Shown: piece after piece, positions 50,473 through 58,061 of the stretch
Position numbering within the stretch: position 1 is the stretch's first letter
Layout of the letters: each line of letters starts with the position of its first letter
Virus record (IMG/VR): IMGVR_UViG_3300005527_000042
Span: 91,714 to 155,713 of that record
Length of the DNA stretch: 64,000 nt
DNA from: a virus
Strand: one strand, 5' to 3'
Notes under the pieces: model-generated
Told to the model about the DNA's origin: nothing
The model's input: the letters and a program-made list of their open reading frames with translations, nothing else
The model's database searches: none
Program-made: the position numbers and the translations under genes

Positions 50473-50665
50473 CACCAAAAACCGATTCACAAATCTGTTG
50501 GATGGTTGTGTAAGGTCTGGTGTAAGTGTATCAGAAATCATTCGTTACTACGAATCAAGATTGAACAACCAACCAGTACCTGAAACCAAAAGGTCGTCGG
50601 GAATTGTAGATAATTTTATCGAGGACTATCTCAAACATATGGAGAACGAAGATGGAGGATTTTAA
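50444..50665 (+). CDS. Hypothetical protein
   Basis: A 73-residue helical protein starting MTQKEQALNDTKNRFTNLLD. Overlaps both neighbours. Not recognised. Confidence 0.55.
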   Translation: MTQKEQALNDTKNRFTNLLDGCVRSGVSVSEIIRYYESRLNNQPVPETKRSSGIVDNFIEDYLKHMENEDGGF

Positions 50666-50813
50666 ATTATTAAGGGGATATGCCGACCCGTTGGTAAGTT
50701 TAAGAATGACCATAGAAAGTTTAGCCAGAGTCATGGAGAATTACAATTACAGTTTGATTCAATTGAACAACTCTTTAGAACAATTAAACAATACCTTACG
50801 AGAAAATAATTAA
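50652..50813 (+). CDS. Small coiled-coil protein
   Basis: A 53-residue ORF starting MEDFKLLRGYADPLVSLRMT, ending in a leucine/asparagine heptad stretch (SLIQLNNSLEQLNNTL). Overlaps the previous gene by 14 bp. Confidence 0.55.
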   Translation: MEDFKLLRGYADPLVSLRMTIESLARVMENYNYSLIQLNNSLEQLNNTLRENN

Positions 50814-50818
50814 GATTT

Positions 50819-50850
50819 TTTGGAATATTCAAATTAATTGGTTATTTTTG
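50819..50850 (+). promoter_or_regulatory. Bacteroidota-type promoter
   Basis: TTTGG at 50,819-50,823, 19-bp spacer, TATTTTTG at 50,843-50,850; 16 bp upstream of the ATG at 50,867. Confidence 0.8.
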
Positions 50851-50866
50851 TTAAAAACAAAAGGAC

Positions 50867-51082
50867 ATGGCTATCATCACCATCTTAATATCAATAATGT
50901 ACGGATTCTATATCTTAGTATCCCTATTGCGTAGAAGATGGAATGATTTTCTTTATGGGATATGTCTTGGTTTACTTATCATTTCAAATATTCCAACCAT
51001 TTCTTTCGTTATCAGTTTACTCGGTCTTATCATTTTACACAGGTACATAGAAGTAAGGGAAAAAAATACAAACGAATCATAA
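50867..51082 (+). CDS. Membrane protein with two or three segments
   Basis: A 71-residue protein: IITILISIMYGFYILVSLL, then RRRWNDFLYG, then apolar stretches to residue 58. Own promoter. Unknown function. Confidence 0.6.
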   Translation: MAIITILISIMYGFYILVSLLRRRWNDFLYGICLGLLIISNIPTISFVISLLGLIILHRYIEVREKNTNES

Positions 51083-51083
51083 T

Positions 51084-51275
51084 ATGCTTAAACACTATAA
51101 CATAAAAGTTTTATTACAATCGGCAACCACACAGTATTGGGCTGAGTACACAATATACGATGTGGTTAAATTCGAGGTAGGTAGAAACCATTATTTTTTA
51201 CAGACCGAGGATGGTGATGAGAACTATTTCCCCATAAACTTTTCAATCATCAAACAAATAGAAGACCACCGATAG
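51084..51275 (+). CDS. Hypothetical protein
   Basis: A 63-residue protein starting MLKHYNIKVLLQSATTQYWA; a small beta-rich domain. Overlaps the next frame by 1 bp. Confidence 0.55.
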   Translation: MLKHYNIKVLLQSATTQYWAEYTIYDVVKFEVGRNHYFLQTEDGDENYFPINFSIIKQIEDHR

Positions 51276-51364
51276 TGGAAAATATTTTCAAAAAACGTCG
51301 TTATAGTGGAAAAAATTCCCGGTTCCGGTGCCCGAGGTTCATTTTAATGGAAAAAATAAATAAT

Positions 51365-51757
51365 ATGGAACCACAAGATAAATGGGTATTCTTCAAAGAC
51401 ATTGATTGGGATTGTCCAAAGAACAATAAGTTTAATGTGGATACAAGGGATTTCCATGTGGGATATCATTGGAATGATGAAGGACATCCTGATATTTCTA
51501 CCATAAACAAATACCCACATTTCTTTTGGACCAAGGATGAACTAACCACATTACTGGAAAGATACTACGAAGAATCTGGTGGTGAGGGTGAATGGAGGTA
51601 TTTCTCATTGGAAACCTATCGCGATGGTTGGTATCTAAAGTACTTAAGAATATTCAGAACGGATATGGGATTCATCATATGTGATTCTGAGAATAAAGCG
51701 TTGAAGAAAGATATATTAAACGGAAAGGTTTACCAAGAATTATTGCATCATCATTAA
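51365..51757 (+). CDS. Hypothetical protein
   Basis: A 130-residue protein starting MEPQDKWVFFKDIDWDCPKN, with DFHVGYHWNDEGHPD and WTKDELTTLLERYYEESGGE. The open frame extends upstream to GTG at 51,275 (and a Met at 51,350), but the extra residues are basic and atypical, so the start is uncertain. Not recognised. Confidence 0.55.
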   Translation: MEPQDKWVFFKDIDWDCPKNNKFNVDTRDFHVGYHWNDEGHPDISTINKYPHFFWTKDELTTLLERYYEESGGEGEWRYFSLETYRDGWYLKYLRIFRTDMGFIICDSENKALKKDILNGKVYQELLHHH

Positions 51758-52110
51758 TGGATACAATTAACTTTACATTGTTAAGGGGAATAACCTATAA
51801 AAATCACCGTGAAATTCTTCGCCGTGGTGATATGACTATTATATTAAGATTCTTTGAAGAGTCCCCTGATTTTCGATTTGATACCCACGTGGAAATATGT
51901 CATAATAACGGAACCCGTGTAATTGAGGAAGGTGAGACTTTTAAAAGAAACGGAAACAGGGAAGACTATGTTAATTTTGCTAAAAGGATATTGGATACAT
52001 ATGAATACGTGGAAGGTAACATAGAAAACATGTACGATTATATTCGTTTGTTTTTGGGTACACTTTTAGTGATTAACGAATCGCTGGGGGAAATTAATGA
52101 AAATAACTAA
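51757..52110 (+). CDS. Hypothetical protein
   Basis: A 117-residue protein starting MDTINFTLLRGITYKNHREI. Alpha/beta; starts at the last base of the previous stop. Not recognised. Confidence 0.55.
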   Translation: MDTINFTLLRGITYKNHREILRRGDMTIILRFFEESPDFRFDTHVEICHNNGTRVIEEGETFKRNGNREDYVNFAKRILDTYEYVEGNIENMYDYIRLFLGTLLVINESLGEINENN

Positions 52111-52140
52111 AAAACAATAACTGGGGTTCCAACTAATAAT

Positions 52141-52395
52141 ATGAATAACGAAATTACATATAGAGTAATAATAGATACAACCATAAAAGATGGAAGATGT
52201 ATATATAATCTCTCAACTCCTACAGACCAACCTCAAATAACTTTAAATCAAATTACCAGTATACTATCAGGAGCACTATCTCTAAGTATAAGAGGTTCAG
52301 AAAATGAAGCACAAACAATGAGGGATGTAATAAATTACCTTAATGAAGAATTTGTTAGTATAGATTCATTTAAAGATATACATGTAAAGAAATGA
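52141..52395 (+). CDS. Hypothetical protein
   Basis: An 84-residue protein starting MNNEITYRVIIDTTIKDGRC, with ITLNQITSILSGALSLSIRG. Overlaps the next gene by 4 bp. Confidence 0.55.
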   Translation: MNNEITYRVIIDTTIKDGRCIYNLSTPTDQPQITLNQITSILSGALSLSIRGSENEAQTMRDVINYLNEEFVSIDSFKDIHVKK

Positions 52396-52760
52396 AAGGA
52401 ATACTGTATAAAGAAAATAATAATTGGATGGTAAGATGGTATGATGAAATAAACTCATCCACCGATTCAACCCAAATTGGAATAATCCCATTACACCCTG
52501 GTGATGTAAAGAATCATGGTCATATACTAAAGGAATATACTATGGTTGATTTTGATATCATTCCTGTATTTGTGGAAAAGGAAGGTGAAGAATGTGTAAA
52601 CGGGGAAGATGTTCCACACGCGAGGATTAAGAACACAGAGAACATTCTATATGGTTCTATAGAAGAATTGATTATTCGTTGGAATATTGATGGAACAAAA
52701 ACCGCTGGTAGTCTCACAAGAGAAATAATGGATATAATAAAAAAACATATTACGTTATGA
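52392..52760 (+). CDS. Hypothetical protein
   Basis: A 122-residue protein starting MKGILYKENNNWMVRWYDEI. The HGHILKEYTMVDFDIIPVFV block and basic helical C-terminus are not recognised. ATGA-coupled to the next gene. Confidence 0.55.
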   Translation: MKGILYKENNNWMVRWYDEINSSTDSTQIGIIPLHPGDVKNHGHILKEYTMVDFDIIPVFVEKEGEECVNGEDVPHARIKNTENILYGSIEELIIRWNIDGTKTAGSLTREIMDIIKKHITL

Positions 52761-53008
52761 TTACAGAACAGAATTTAATTGATTTGGGTTTTGAAAAGGT
52801 TGAAGGGAATCTTGAAGGACAAACAGAACCATGGTACTATTATAATTTGGATATAGATAATGTTAATCTAACTTCAGATGATAGTGACATGGTTAAAGAT
52901 GAACACTGGAATGTTCATGTATGGGAATTGGATTTGGTTATTAATAATATGTCTAACCTAAATGGTTTCATAAACATCATCACAAGAATAATAAGGGATA
53001 ACAAATGA
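52757..53008 (+). CDS. Hypothetical protein
   Basis: An 83-residue protein starting MITEQNLIDLGFEKVEGNLE. The ITEQNLIDLGFE start followed by a WYYYNLDIDNV strand is a pattern found in many small Bacteroidota phage proteins. Unknown function. Confidence 0.6.
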   Translation: MITEQNLIDLGFEKVEGNLEGQTEPWYYYNLDIDNVNLTSDDSDMVKDEHWNVHVWELDLVINNMSNLNGFINIITRIIRDNK

Positions 53009-53100
53009 AGTATATTAAAAAGTTAATGAACCACCTTTGGTGGTTAAAAAAACAGAAGGTAGAAAGTATGGTTTACTGCGGTAGACCCACATCGGTTTAA
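53005..53100 (+). CDS. Candidate 31-residue basic peptide
   Basis: MKYIKKLMNHLWWLKKQKVE and 11 more residues; ATGA overlap with the previous gene. Basic and tryptophan-rich. Weak support. Confidence 0.3.
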   Translation: MKYIKKLMNHLWWLKKQKVESMVYCGRPTSV

Positions 53101-53130
53101 ACAATTTGAAACCATAGTTGTTACATCTAT

Positions 53131-53340
53131 ATGAAAAAATTTATACTGTACAGACCACTCTCGGATATGGAATCTGATGGGGTTTATTTTGACGAATCGG
53201 TTAAGAAGAAACTGGTTGAAGAGAGAGAAAAACAGGTATGTCATTATAGTGGTTTACCCTCTGTTTGGATGTACAGTAGTGATAGGATTTTGACCCACGA
53301 TACCCCTAATGTAATACAGAAAGAGTTAAAAAACCCTTGA
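53131..53340 (+). CDS. Hypothetical protein
   Basis: A 69-residue protein starting MKKFILYRPLSDMESDGVYF. Not recognised. Confidence 0.5.
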   Translation: MKKFILYRPLSDMESDGVYFDESVKKKLVEEREKQVCHYSGLPSVWMYSSDRILTHDTPNVIQKELKNP

Positions 53341-53403
53341 TTTTAACCCTGTAATCCAGACATTTTTTGTCGTAAGGAATTTTTCTCAGATATATACGAA
53401 TGT

Positions 53404-53538
53404 ATGACAAGAAATCCCGCTGGTCGTATTACAATCCATAAAAGTGGATTAAAGTGGGAAATTGTGGGACATAGTAGGGGATTGACCCTTGTTCGAAATA
53501 AGAGTTATATTTTTATATTTTCAGAAAAACAGATGTAA
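53404..53538 (+). CDS. Hypothetical small basic protein
   Basis: A 44-residue ORF starting MTRNPAGRITIHKSGLKWEI. Last plus-strand gene before the strand switch. Confidence 0.4.
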   Translation: MTRNPAGRITIHKSGLKWEIVGHSRGLTLVRNKSYIFIFSEKQM

Positions 53539-53544
53539 ATAAAA

Positions 53545-53571
53545 AACCCCCAAGTGTCATACAAGGGGGTT
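53545..53571 (-). terminator. Terminator between convergent genes
   Basis: AACCCCC (53,545-53,551) and GGGGGTT (53,565-53,571), 13-nt loop. On the minus strand a TTTTTT run follows, so it ends the gene at 53,592-54,383. Confidence 0.85.
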
Positions 53572-53591
53572 AATGTATATACGTATATATG

Positions 53592-54383
53592 TCATACACG
53601 TCTCGTGTCGTCAATAAAAATTCTTACGTTGTGTTTCTCCCTGAACTTTTTTTCTAACTTATCAATAATATTATCTTGTAAGTTATAGGGGAAATCGGGA
53701 CTACCTTTTTCGATACCATCTATGGTTTTAAATTTTGAATCAATGAACGGAATTAAATCTTTTTCATTTTTTATATCTTTTTTCCCGCGTACCACAACTC
53801 TAATAACTGGGTTGTCTACGAGTTCATACTCATGGTCATCTATCTTTCCTTTTTTATATACGGTGTAATACACCGTCGCTCTCTTTATTAAAATTTTTAT
53901 CCACTCATCCATTTGGTCAAAAAACTTAGGTAATACATCTTGAGGTAATACAAGGGAATATTGGCCAGACAAAATGTACTGTATTGTTGGATTATCATAC
54001 CTGAGGTGATTGGTATAATTTCTGTCAAACGATTCTTCTAATAAATCAATAATTAAAGGTCCGTTAATAAGGTGAAGTGACCTTATACTTAACTTGAACG
54101 GAAATTCACCGAACCCAATCTCTTGAATTTTTCTGCCAACCAAAATGTAGATGTCATTAATCATCTCAGGATAAACCCTGTTAACATCAACAAATAGTTT
54201 CAATAGACATTCACTTATAAAAGGGACACCATCTATTGTTCCTTGGGTTGGGTCTTCAGCTACAACATATTTTATTGTAATGGTCCCATCGGTCAGTCCT
54301 TTAAGTGAGTCACCTATTTGTGGTAAAGCGTCGTGAAACTTTTGGACATCATCACCTTCTAAAGTTTCTGTTAGTTTAATCAT
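53592..54383 (-). CDS. Hypothetical protein
   Basis: A 263-residue protein from the Met at 54,383 (MIKLTETLEGDDVQKFHDAL). A Met 9 residues upstream is possible. Middle GEFPFKLSIRSLHLINGPLI and C-terminus KLEKKFREKHNVRIFID. It may be a virion or DNA-packaging related protein; not recognised. Confidence 0.6.
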   Translation of the reverse strand: MIKLTETLEGDDVQKFHDALPQIGDSLKGLTDGTITIKYVVAEDPTQGTIDGVPFISECLLKLFVDVNRVYPEMINDIYILVGRKIQEIGFGEFPFKLSIRSLHLINGPLIIDLLEESFDRNYTNHLRYDNPTIQYILSGQYSLVLPQDVLPKFFDQMDEWIKILIKRATVYYTVYKKGKIDDHEYELVDNPVIRVVVRGKKDIKNEKDLIPFIDSKFKTIDGIEKGSPDFPYNLQDNIIDKLEKKFREKHNVRIFIDDTRRV

Positions 54384-54416
54384 CTCATTTACTTTACATA
54401 TAAATACCATTCCCCC

Positions 54417-54590
54417 GCCAAACTAAATCGACCTCCTCAGGTCCCTGAACTAACAAGTGTTAGTTAGTTTGTGCCAAACAAAATCGGTACCGTCGGACGA
54501 TTCTGAGGATTCTGATTCCGCCAAACTAAATCGGTGGATTTATTGTTACAACATCAATTGTCTAAACAACCTTTCCGCCAAACTAAATTG
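54417..54590 (-). repeat. Four-copy array of the TTTGGC motif
   Basis: On the plus strand GCCAAACTAAAT or GCCAAACAAAAT occurs at 54,417, 54,473, 54,520 and 54,577. Copies 1 and 4 also share a downstream CTCAGGTCCC. No gene is visible in this 54,411-54,620 gap; it is GC-richer than its surroundings. Could be cassette remnants. Confidence 0.72.
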
Positions 54591-54623
54591 ACCATCTCAG
54601 GTCCCGTCGTCAGGATTCTCATT

Positions 54624-54658
54624 AAAAAAAAAATCCCGTGACGTTAATCACAGGATTT
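54624..54658 (-). terminator. Terminator of the histone-like gene
   Basis: AAATCCCGTGA (54,631-54,641) and TCACAGGATTT (54,648-54,658), with one mismatch and a 6-nt loop, followed on the minus strand by a long T run. Confidence 0.85.
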
Positions 54659-54681
54659 GGTTAAGAGACTTGAGTCGTCTA

Positions 54682-54951
54682 TTACATATTACTCAAGATA
54701 CTCTTACGGAACTCGAAAGCTTTCTTCTTGGAGGAGAAGTTCTGAGAGTAACGGGTTCCGTTAACGCTAGCACGTACACGGTAAGAGAAACCATCATAGT
54801 AGATGTGGTGTGAAACAGGTACGTAAGTACTTACGGTTGTTTTCATAGCCGGAGCTGCTACTGCTTTCTTCCCACCCTTTTTGGGGGCTGGAGCTGGTTT
54901 CGCCGCTGGTTTGCTGGCGGGTTTTTTAGTTGTGGACTTCTTTGTTGCCAT
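54682..54951 (-). CDS. Histone H1-like tail fused to an AP2/arm-binding-like domain
   Basis: An 89-residue protein. Residues 1-35 are Lys/Ala/Pro-rich (MATKKSTTKKPASKPAAKPA), like bacterial H1 tails. Residues about 47-85 (HHIYYDGFSYRVRASVNGTR then YSQNFSSKKKAFEFRKSIL) form three strands and a helix as in AP2 or integrase arm-binding domains. Probably a DNA-compacting or DNA-binding protein. Has its own promoter and terminator. The fusion is unusual. Confidence 0.72.
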   Translation of the reverse strand: MATKKSTTKKPASKPAAKPAPAPKKGGKKAVAAPAMKTTVSTYVPVSHHIYYDGFSYRVRASVNGTRYSQNFSSKKKAFEFRKSILSNM

Positions 54952-54972
54952 AATATATTGATTTTGATATAT

Positions 54973-55004
54973 AAAATATACACAAGAAAATCCTAAAAAC
55001 CAAA
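54973..55004 (-). promoter_or_regulatory. Minus-strand promoter
   Basis: TTTGG (plus-strand CCAAA at 55,000-55,004), 19-bp spacer, TATATTTT (54,973-54,980), upstream of 54,951. Confidence 0.72.
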
Positions 55005-55034
55005 TCCTATAAAAAAATCTTTCAAAGAACTAAT

Positions 55035-55046
55035 GCCAAACTAAAT
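55035..55046 (-). repeat. TTTGGC motif copy
   Basis: ATTTAGTTTGGC on the minus strand; its TAG is the stop codon of the gene ending at 55,041. Confidence 0.75.
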
Positions 55047-55361
55047 CCACAGTATGATTCCCTCCTCAGGGTTATCAGGGTACCGTGACTCTTCTAAACA
55101 TACACCACATGTGGATGGTAATAATTGCTGCTTACCTTTTATTCCATCTACCTGAAATTGCGATAGAGGTGCTGGTATACTGAATCCACATATGTGACAC
55201 TCTAACCTATATACGTTTAACTCACCCTTCCAATATAAATCAGTCAAGTTGAATTTCTTTCCCATCACTACGTTGTCATTAACGTCGGTAATGGTGTCTT
55301 CTATTATTTCACCTGTGGTAGGGTCCGTGAAGTATACCTTGTCCCTGATGAAGAGTTTCAT
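55041..55361 (-). CDS. Putative zinc-ribbon protein
   Basis: A 106-residue protein. CHICG and CGVC form a four-cysteine zinc ribbon in the second half (LECHICGFSIPAPLSQFQ, TCGVCLEESRYP). It ends EEGIILWI-stop inside the TTTGGC motif. The first half (KVYFTDPTTGEIIEDTI) is beta-rich. Function unknown. Confidence 0.65.
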   Translation of the reverse strand: MKLFIRDKVYFTDPTTGEIIEDTITDVNDNVVMGKKFNLTDLYWKGELNVYRLECHICGFSIPAPLSQFQVDGIKGKQQLLPSTCGVCLEESRYPDNPEEGIILWI

Positions 55362-55516
55362 TTACTCTTCCCCCTTTCTTCCAAACGTTGCAAATATTGT
55401 GAAAACATCTTGGCCGCCATTGCTAACCTTTGAGGTTTAAAACAATATTTCTTATTAAGTCTAGCCATTGCTATCCTCATGAACTGTTCCTGAATCCGTG
55501 GTTCTACTACTATCAT
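55358..55516 (-). CDS. Small basic helical protein
   Basis: A 52-residue ORF starting MIVVEPRIQEQFMRIAMARL. ATGA overlap with the zinc-ribbon gene downstream. Not recognised. Confidence 0.5.
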   Translation of the reverse strand: MIVVEPRIQEQFMRIAMARLNKKYCFKPQRLAMAAKMFSQYLQRLEERGKSK

Positions 55517-55530
55517 GACTTTAAATATTG

Positions 55531-55992
55531 CTACAGGTGAGTATTGAATACATCAAAATCCCTAATTCCCATATTTTGTCTCTCCACTCTTGCGTTGTGC
55601 TGTAAAAACGCTTGAATACCTTCACCGTGTGGTACGGCTTGAAATATTAGTTGCTGTTTAAATTGCTCTGAAGTAATAACTCGAACAACAGACAGTCCAA
55701 GTAATCTCATCCAAAATGGTTCGTCGACCATTACAGATTTAATCCTGAAATAGTTCACAGATTCTCGAGTCACACTGAAGACCCCTTTTCGTTCAATTAC
55801 ACAGTCATCATAGAATTCATACCTCCAACAATCTACTTCGAAATATTTGTAGATATAGATGACTACCGCCAATGCACATGCATATGGGTGTACGAAGTAA
55901 GTTGCTGGTACCATGGCCAGCCAACCAATATTCAACCACTGAGATGGGGTGAATATGTGAATCGGTTCTTGAGGTTTCTGTGTATTGAACAT
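55531..55992 (-). CDS. bPH2-domain membrane protein
   Basis: A 153-residue protein with an N-terminal membrane hairpin (WLNIGWLAMVPATYF then ACALAVVIYIYKYF) and a bacterial PH-like domain (WRYEFYDDCVIERKGVFSVT; YFRIKSVMVDEPFWMRLLG). This DUF304-type domain is common in Gram-positive and Bacteroidota membrane proteins. Unknown function. Confidence 0.72.
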   Translation of the reverse strand: MFNTQKPQEPIHIFTPSQWLNIGWLAMVPATYFVHPYACALAVVIYIYKYFEVDCWRYEFYDDCVIERKGVFSVTRESVNYFRIKSVMVDEPFWMRLLGLSVVRVITSEQFKQQLIFQAVPHGEGIQAFLQHNARVERQNMGIRDFDVFNTHL

Positions 55993-55996
55993 AATA

Positions 55997-56287
55997 CTAA
56001 GTTTTTGTTACAGTTTTATTTGCGGTTGTTCCTGCTGGTGAACATCCACATGGTGATGCTTTTCTACACATATTCATAAATGTCAGTGTATCCACTAAGT
56101 ATACCTTCATGGTATCACCATATGAACCTTTATCCCATTGGGGTTTAATTACTTCTCGGGTTATGTTGCAATCGATAAAGTAAACTTTGTGTCCACTTAC
56201 TAATGCCTTGTCCCCGTGTTGGATATATGTTCGATTGGTTCCACAACCAACTAATCCAAGTGCTGATATAAATAATATTTTTTTCAT
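55997..56287 (-). CDS. Small lipoprotein
   Basis: A 96-residue protein with signal MKKILFISALGLVGCGTNRT and lipobox LVGC; further Cys in FIDCNI, MCRK and SPCGCS. It ends Thr/Lys-rich. Unknown role in the envelope. Confidence 0.7.
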   Translation of the reverse strand: MKKILFISALGLVGCGTNRTYIQHGDKALVSGHKVYFIDCNITREVIKPQWDKGSYGDTMKVYLVDTLTFMNMCRKASPCGCSPAGTTANKTVTKT

Positions 56288-56311
56288 AACTCCAAATCTA
56301 AATAAAATTTA

Positions 56312-56914
56312 TTACTTCTCAATATGGATATCACGAAAAAATTCAAAATCAATTACTTCGTCTTCCTCCACCGCGAAGTCAACACACATTGCAATAATCT
56401 TTCCTCTTTTCTTTGCAACATATAATGTGTAAGAACCATCACCAAAACCAGATGAAGAAACTACTCCCTCGTCATACACACCGTATCGACTATCACCCAA
56501 GGTACGAGAACACATACTGATGTACCATTTTTCACCTTGTTCTTCCTCACGGGCCTCGGTCATTTCTTTCCAAGGTGTTACACCAAAGAATGAAATGTCA
56601 CCATCTCCCAAACCGATTCGTTCTGTAATAGAGTCGTCACGGTAAGATTCTTTGGAGAAGATTCCACACTGACCTGAGTCGACACCGATGGTTGCAGGAT
56701 AATCTTTCCAAACCAGTTTGTCGTCTTTATGGTCCTCGTGTATGACAAGTATCATTGAACTTCGGATACCCCAATCACCACAGTCGTGACGCTTAACATA
56801 GGTGTCATACATACCGGGTTTAACACCACTAACAATTCCCTGACACCAGGTTGGGATTGTGTAACAAGGGTCGGATACTACGACCTCAGTTCCTAATTTG
56901 ATTTTGTTTGTCAT
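56312..56914 (-). CDS. DUF4241-like phage protein
   Basis: A 200-residue protein from the Met at 56,914. EVVVSDPCYTIPTWCQG, GVDSGQCGIFSKESY and GFGDGSYTLYVAKKRGKIIA with MCVDF resemble DUF4241 proteins. Own promoter (TTTGG, 19 bp, TAATTTTG). Unknown function. Confidence 0.7.
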   Translation of the reverse strand: MTNKIKLGTEVVVSDPCYTIPTWCQGIVSGVKPGMYDTYVKRHDCGDWGIRSSMILVIHEDHKDDKLVWKDYPATIGVDSGQCGIFSKESYRDDSITERIGLGDGDISFFGVTPWKEMTEAREEEQGEKWYISMCSRTLGDSRYGVYDEGVVSSSGFGDGSYTLYVAKKRGKIIAMCVDFAVEEDEVIDFEFFRDIHIEK

Positions 56915-56943
56915 ACACCTATTGATTTTTAATGTTCTATATT

Positions 56944-56975
56944 CAAAATTAATACATTTACTAGAATATTCCAAA
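56944..56975 (-). promoter_or_regulatory. Minus-strand promoter
   Basis: Plus-strand CCAAA at 56,971-56,975, 19-bp spacer, CAAAATTA (TAATTTTG on the minus strand) at 56,944-56,951. Confidence 0.75.
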
Positions 56976-56993
56976 TTTTTCTAGAATATTTTT

Positions 56994-57005
56994 GCCAATC
57001 TAAAT
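56994..57005 (-). repeat. TTTGGC motif copy (degenerate)
   Basis: Minus-strand ATTTAGATTGGC, one mismatch to the consensus, immediately after the TGA of the gene ending at 57,006. Confidence 0.6.
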
Positions 57006-57305
57006 TCAGTACATCTCCTCCTTCAGTTGCTTTGCTTTCTCAAAGTGTTTCTTGATTTGGTTTGCAAAACTCACCAAACGAGCTTTGGTCTTTGCGTATG
57101 CGTAGAACTGACAATACTCACTGTCAAAATCGATTCCACTACAATTGATGTTTCTCTTGACACAGTCCTCGAAGTCATAGGCAGAGTCGTAGTCGTGACC
57201 AATTGCTTCTTTTTTAGGGAAACCAGTAAGTGTCCACTGTGCTCCATCCCAATCACCTTTGTAAATTGAGAGTCCAATACCTGTTGAAATTGTTTCTGTT
57301 TTCAT
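57006..57305 (-). CDS. Hypothetical protein
   Basis: A 99-residue protein from the Met at 57,305 (an upstream Met would overlap the previous gene). TGIGLSIYKGDWDGAQWTLT and YQ-type aromatic stretches. Not recognised. Confidence 0.55.
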   Translation of the reverse strand: MKTETISTGIGLSIYKGDWDGAQWTLTGFPKKEAIGHDYDSAYDFEDCVKRNINCSGIDFDSEYCQFYAYAKTKARLVSFANQIKKHFEKAKQLKEEMY

Positions 57306-57309
57306 ACCT

Positions 57310-57789
57310 CTACTTTTTAAATGTTGATTTGAATACTCGGATGTTTTCCTCAATCTCGAGGTCCATAGCCTGAGCTAACTTCATCTTGGCTTTGGTCATG
57401 AACTCCTTGTCGCCAGACAAAATCTCCAAATCCTCCTCAGGGTGAAACTCAATCTTGTCGACAATAACACGGACATCTTTTGACTTCTTATCCTTACGGT
57501 AGAAAGGAGTCCTTGCGTAGATGTACTCACGAACTTGAGTCAACTTGATATCACTGAGGTCCTCACGAATTCTCATTTGGATTATAATCTCCTCGAGTGA
57601 TGCTAGTTTTTCGAATGTTAATTTACTCTCAGTGATTAAGTTCTTATATAAACCAGTGAGCTCTTTAAGCTCCTTAGAATATTTCTTACCATCACCGTGG
57701 TTGATGAATTGGTCATATGAACTCAGTTCACTCTTTGACCCTACGATGTCAATGAAGACACCCTCGATTGTTTTATTTACTCGTCCCAT
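57310..57789 (-). CDS. Hypothetical protein
   Basis: A 159-residue helical protein starting MGRVNKTIEGVFIDIVGSKS, with a coiled-coil-like middle (LYKNLITESKLTFEKLASLE). Not recognised. Confidence 0.6.
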   Translation of the reverse strand: MGRVNKTIEGVFIDIVGSKSELSSYDQFINHGDGKKYSKELKELTGLYKNLITESKLTFEKLASLEEIIIQMRIREDLSDIKLTQVREYIYARTPFYRKDKKSKDVRVIVDKIEFHPEEDLEILSGDKEFMTKAKMKLAQAMDLEIEENIRVFKSTFKK

Positions 57790-57794
57790 AATCT

Positions 57795-58055
57795 TTAAAA
57801 GAAGTTTAATACAGATTTTAACATGCCAAACAAAATTCGGGGTTCGGCTGTCCCGTCGGAAAATTTTACTTCAGAGTTTTCCATTTCTCTTTTCATTTGA
57901 ATTGCTTCATCAACTTTAATCCGTTGCTCGATGGTTCTTGCGTGGTATTTGGATGAAACAATGACATTCTCTTGAGTTCTCAATGCGTCTACCCATTCTT
58001 GGTAGGTTAATTCTTCTTGAGGTTCTGCTGTCGATAATATTTTCAAATCTTCCAT
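57795..58055 (-). CDS. Hypothetical protein reading through a TTTGGC motif
   Basis: An 86-residue helical, acidic protein starting MEDLKILSTAEPQEELTYQE. Near the C-terminus AEPRILFGMLK is encoded by ATTTTGTTTGGC, the motif version with TTG instead of the TAG used as a stop in other genes, so the protein is extended by 12-13 residues. Confidence 0.55.
   Translation of the reverse strand: MEDLKILSTAEPQEELTYQEWVDALRTQENVIVSSKYHARTIEQRIKVDEAIQMKREMENSEVKFSDGTAEPRILFGMLKSVLNFF
57825..57836 (-). repeat. TTTGGC motif copy inside a coding region
   Basis: Minus-strand ATTTTGTTTGGC; encodes I-L-F-G within the gene at 57,795-58,055. Confidence 0.6.
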
Positions 58056-58061
58056 ATGAAT

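Noticed and set aside
53575-53590. AT palindrome around ATATACGTATAT as an operator
   Set aside because: Low-complexity alternating AT sequence next to a terminator; nothing else supports a binding site.
54417-54590. CRISPR-like array
   Set aside because: The repeat is only about 12-14 bp and degenerate, spacers differ in length, and the same motif occurs singly elsewhere. No cas gene is nearby.
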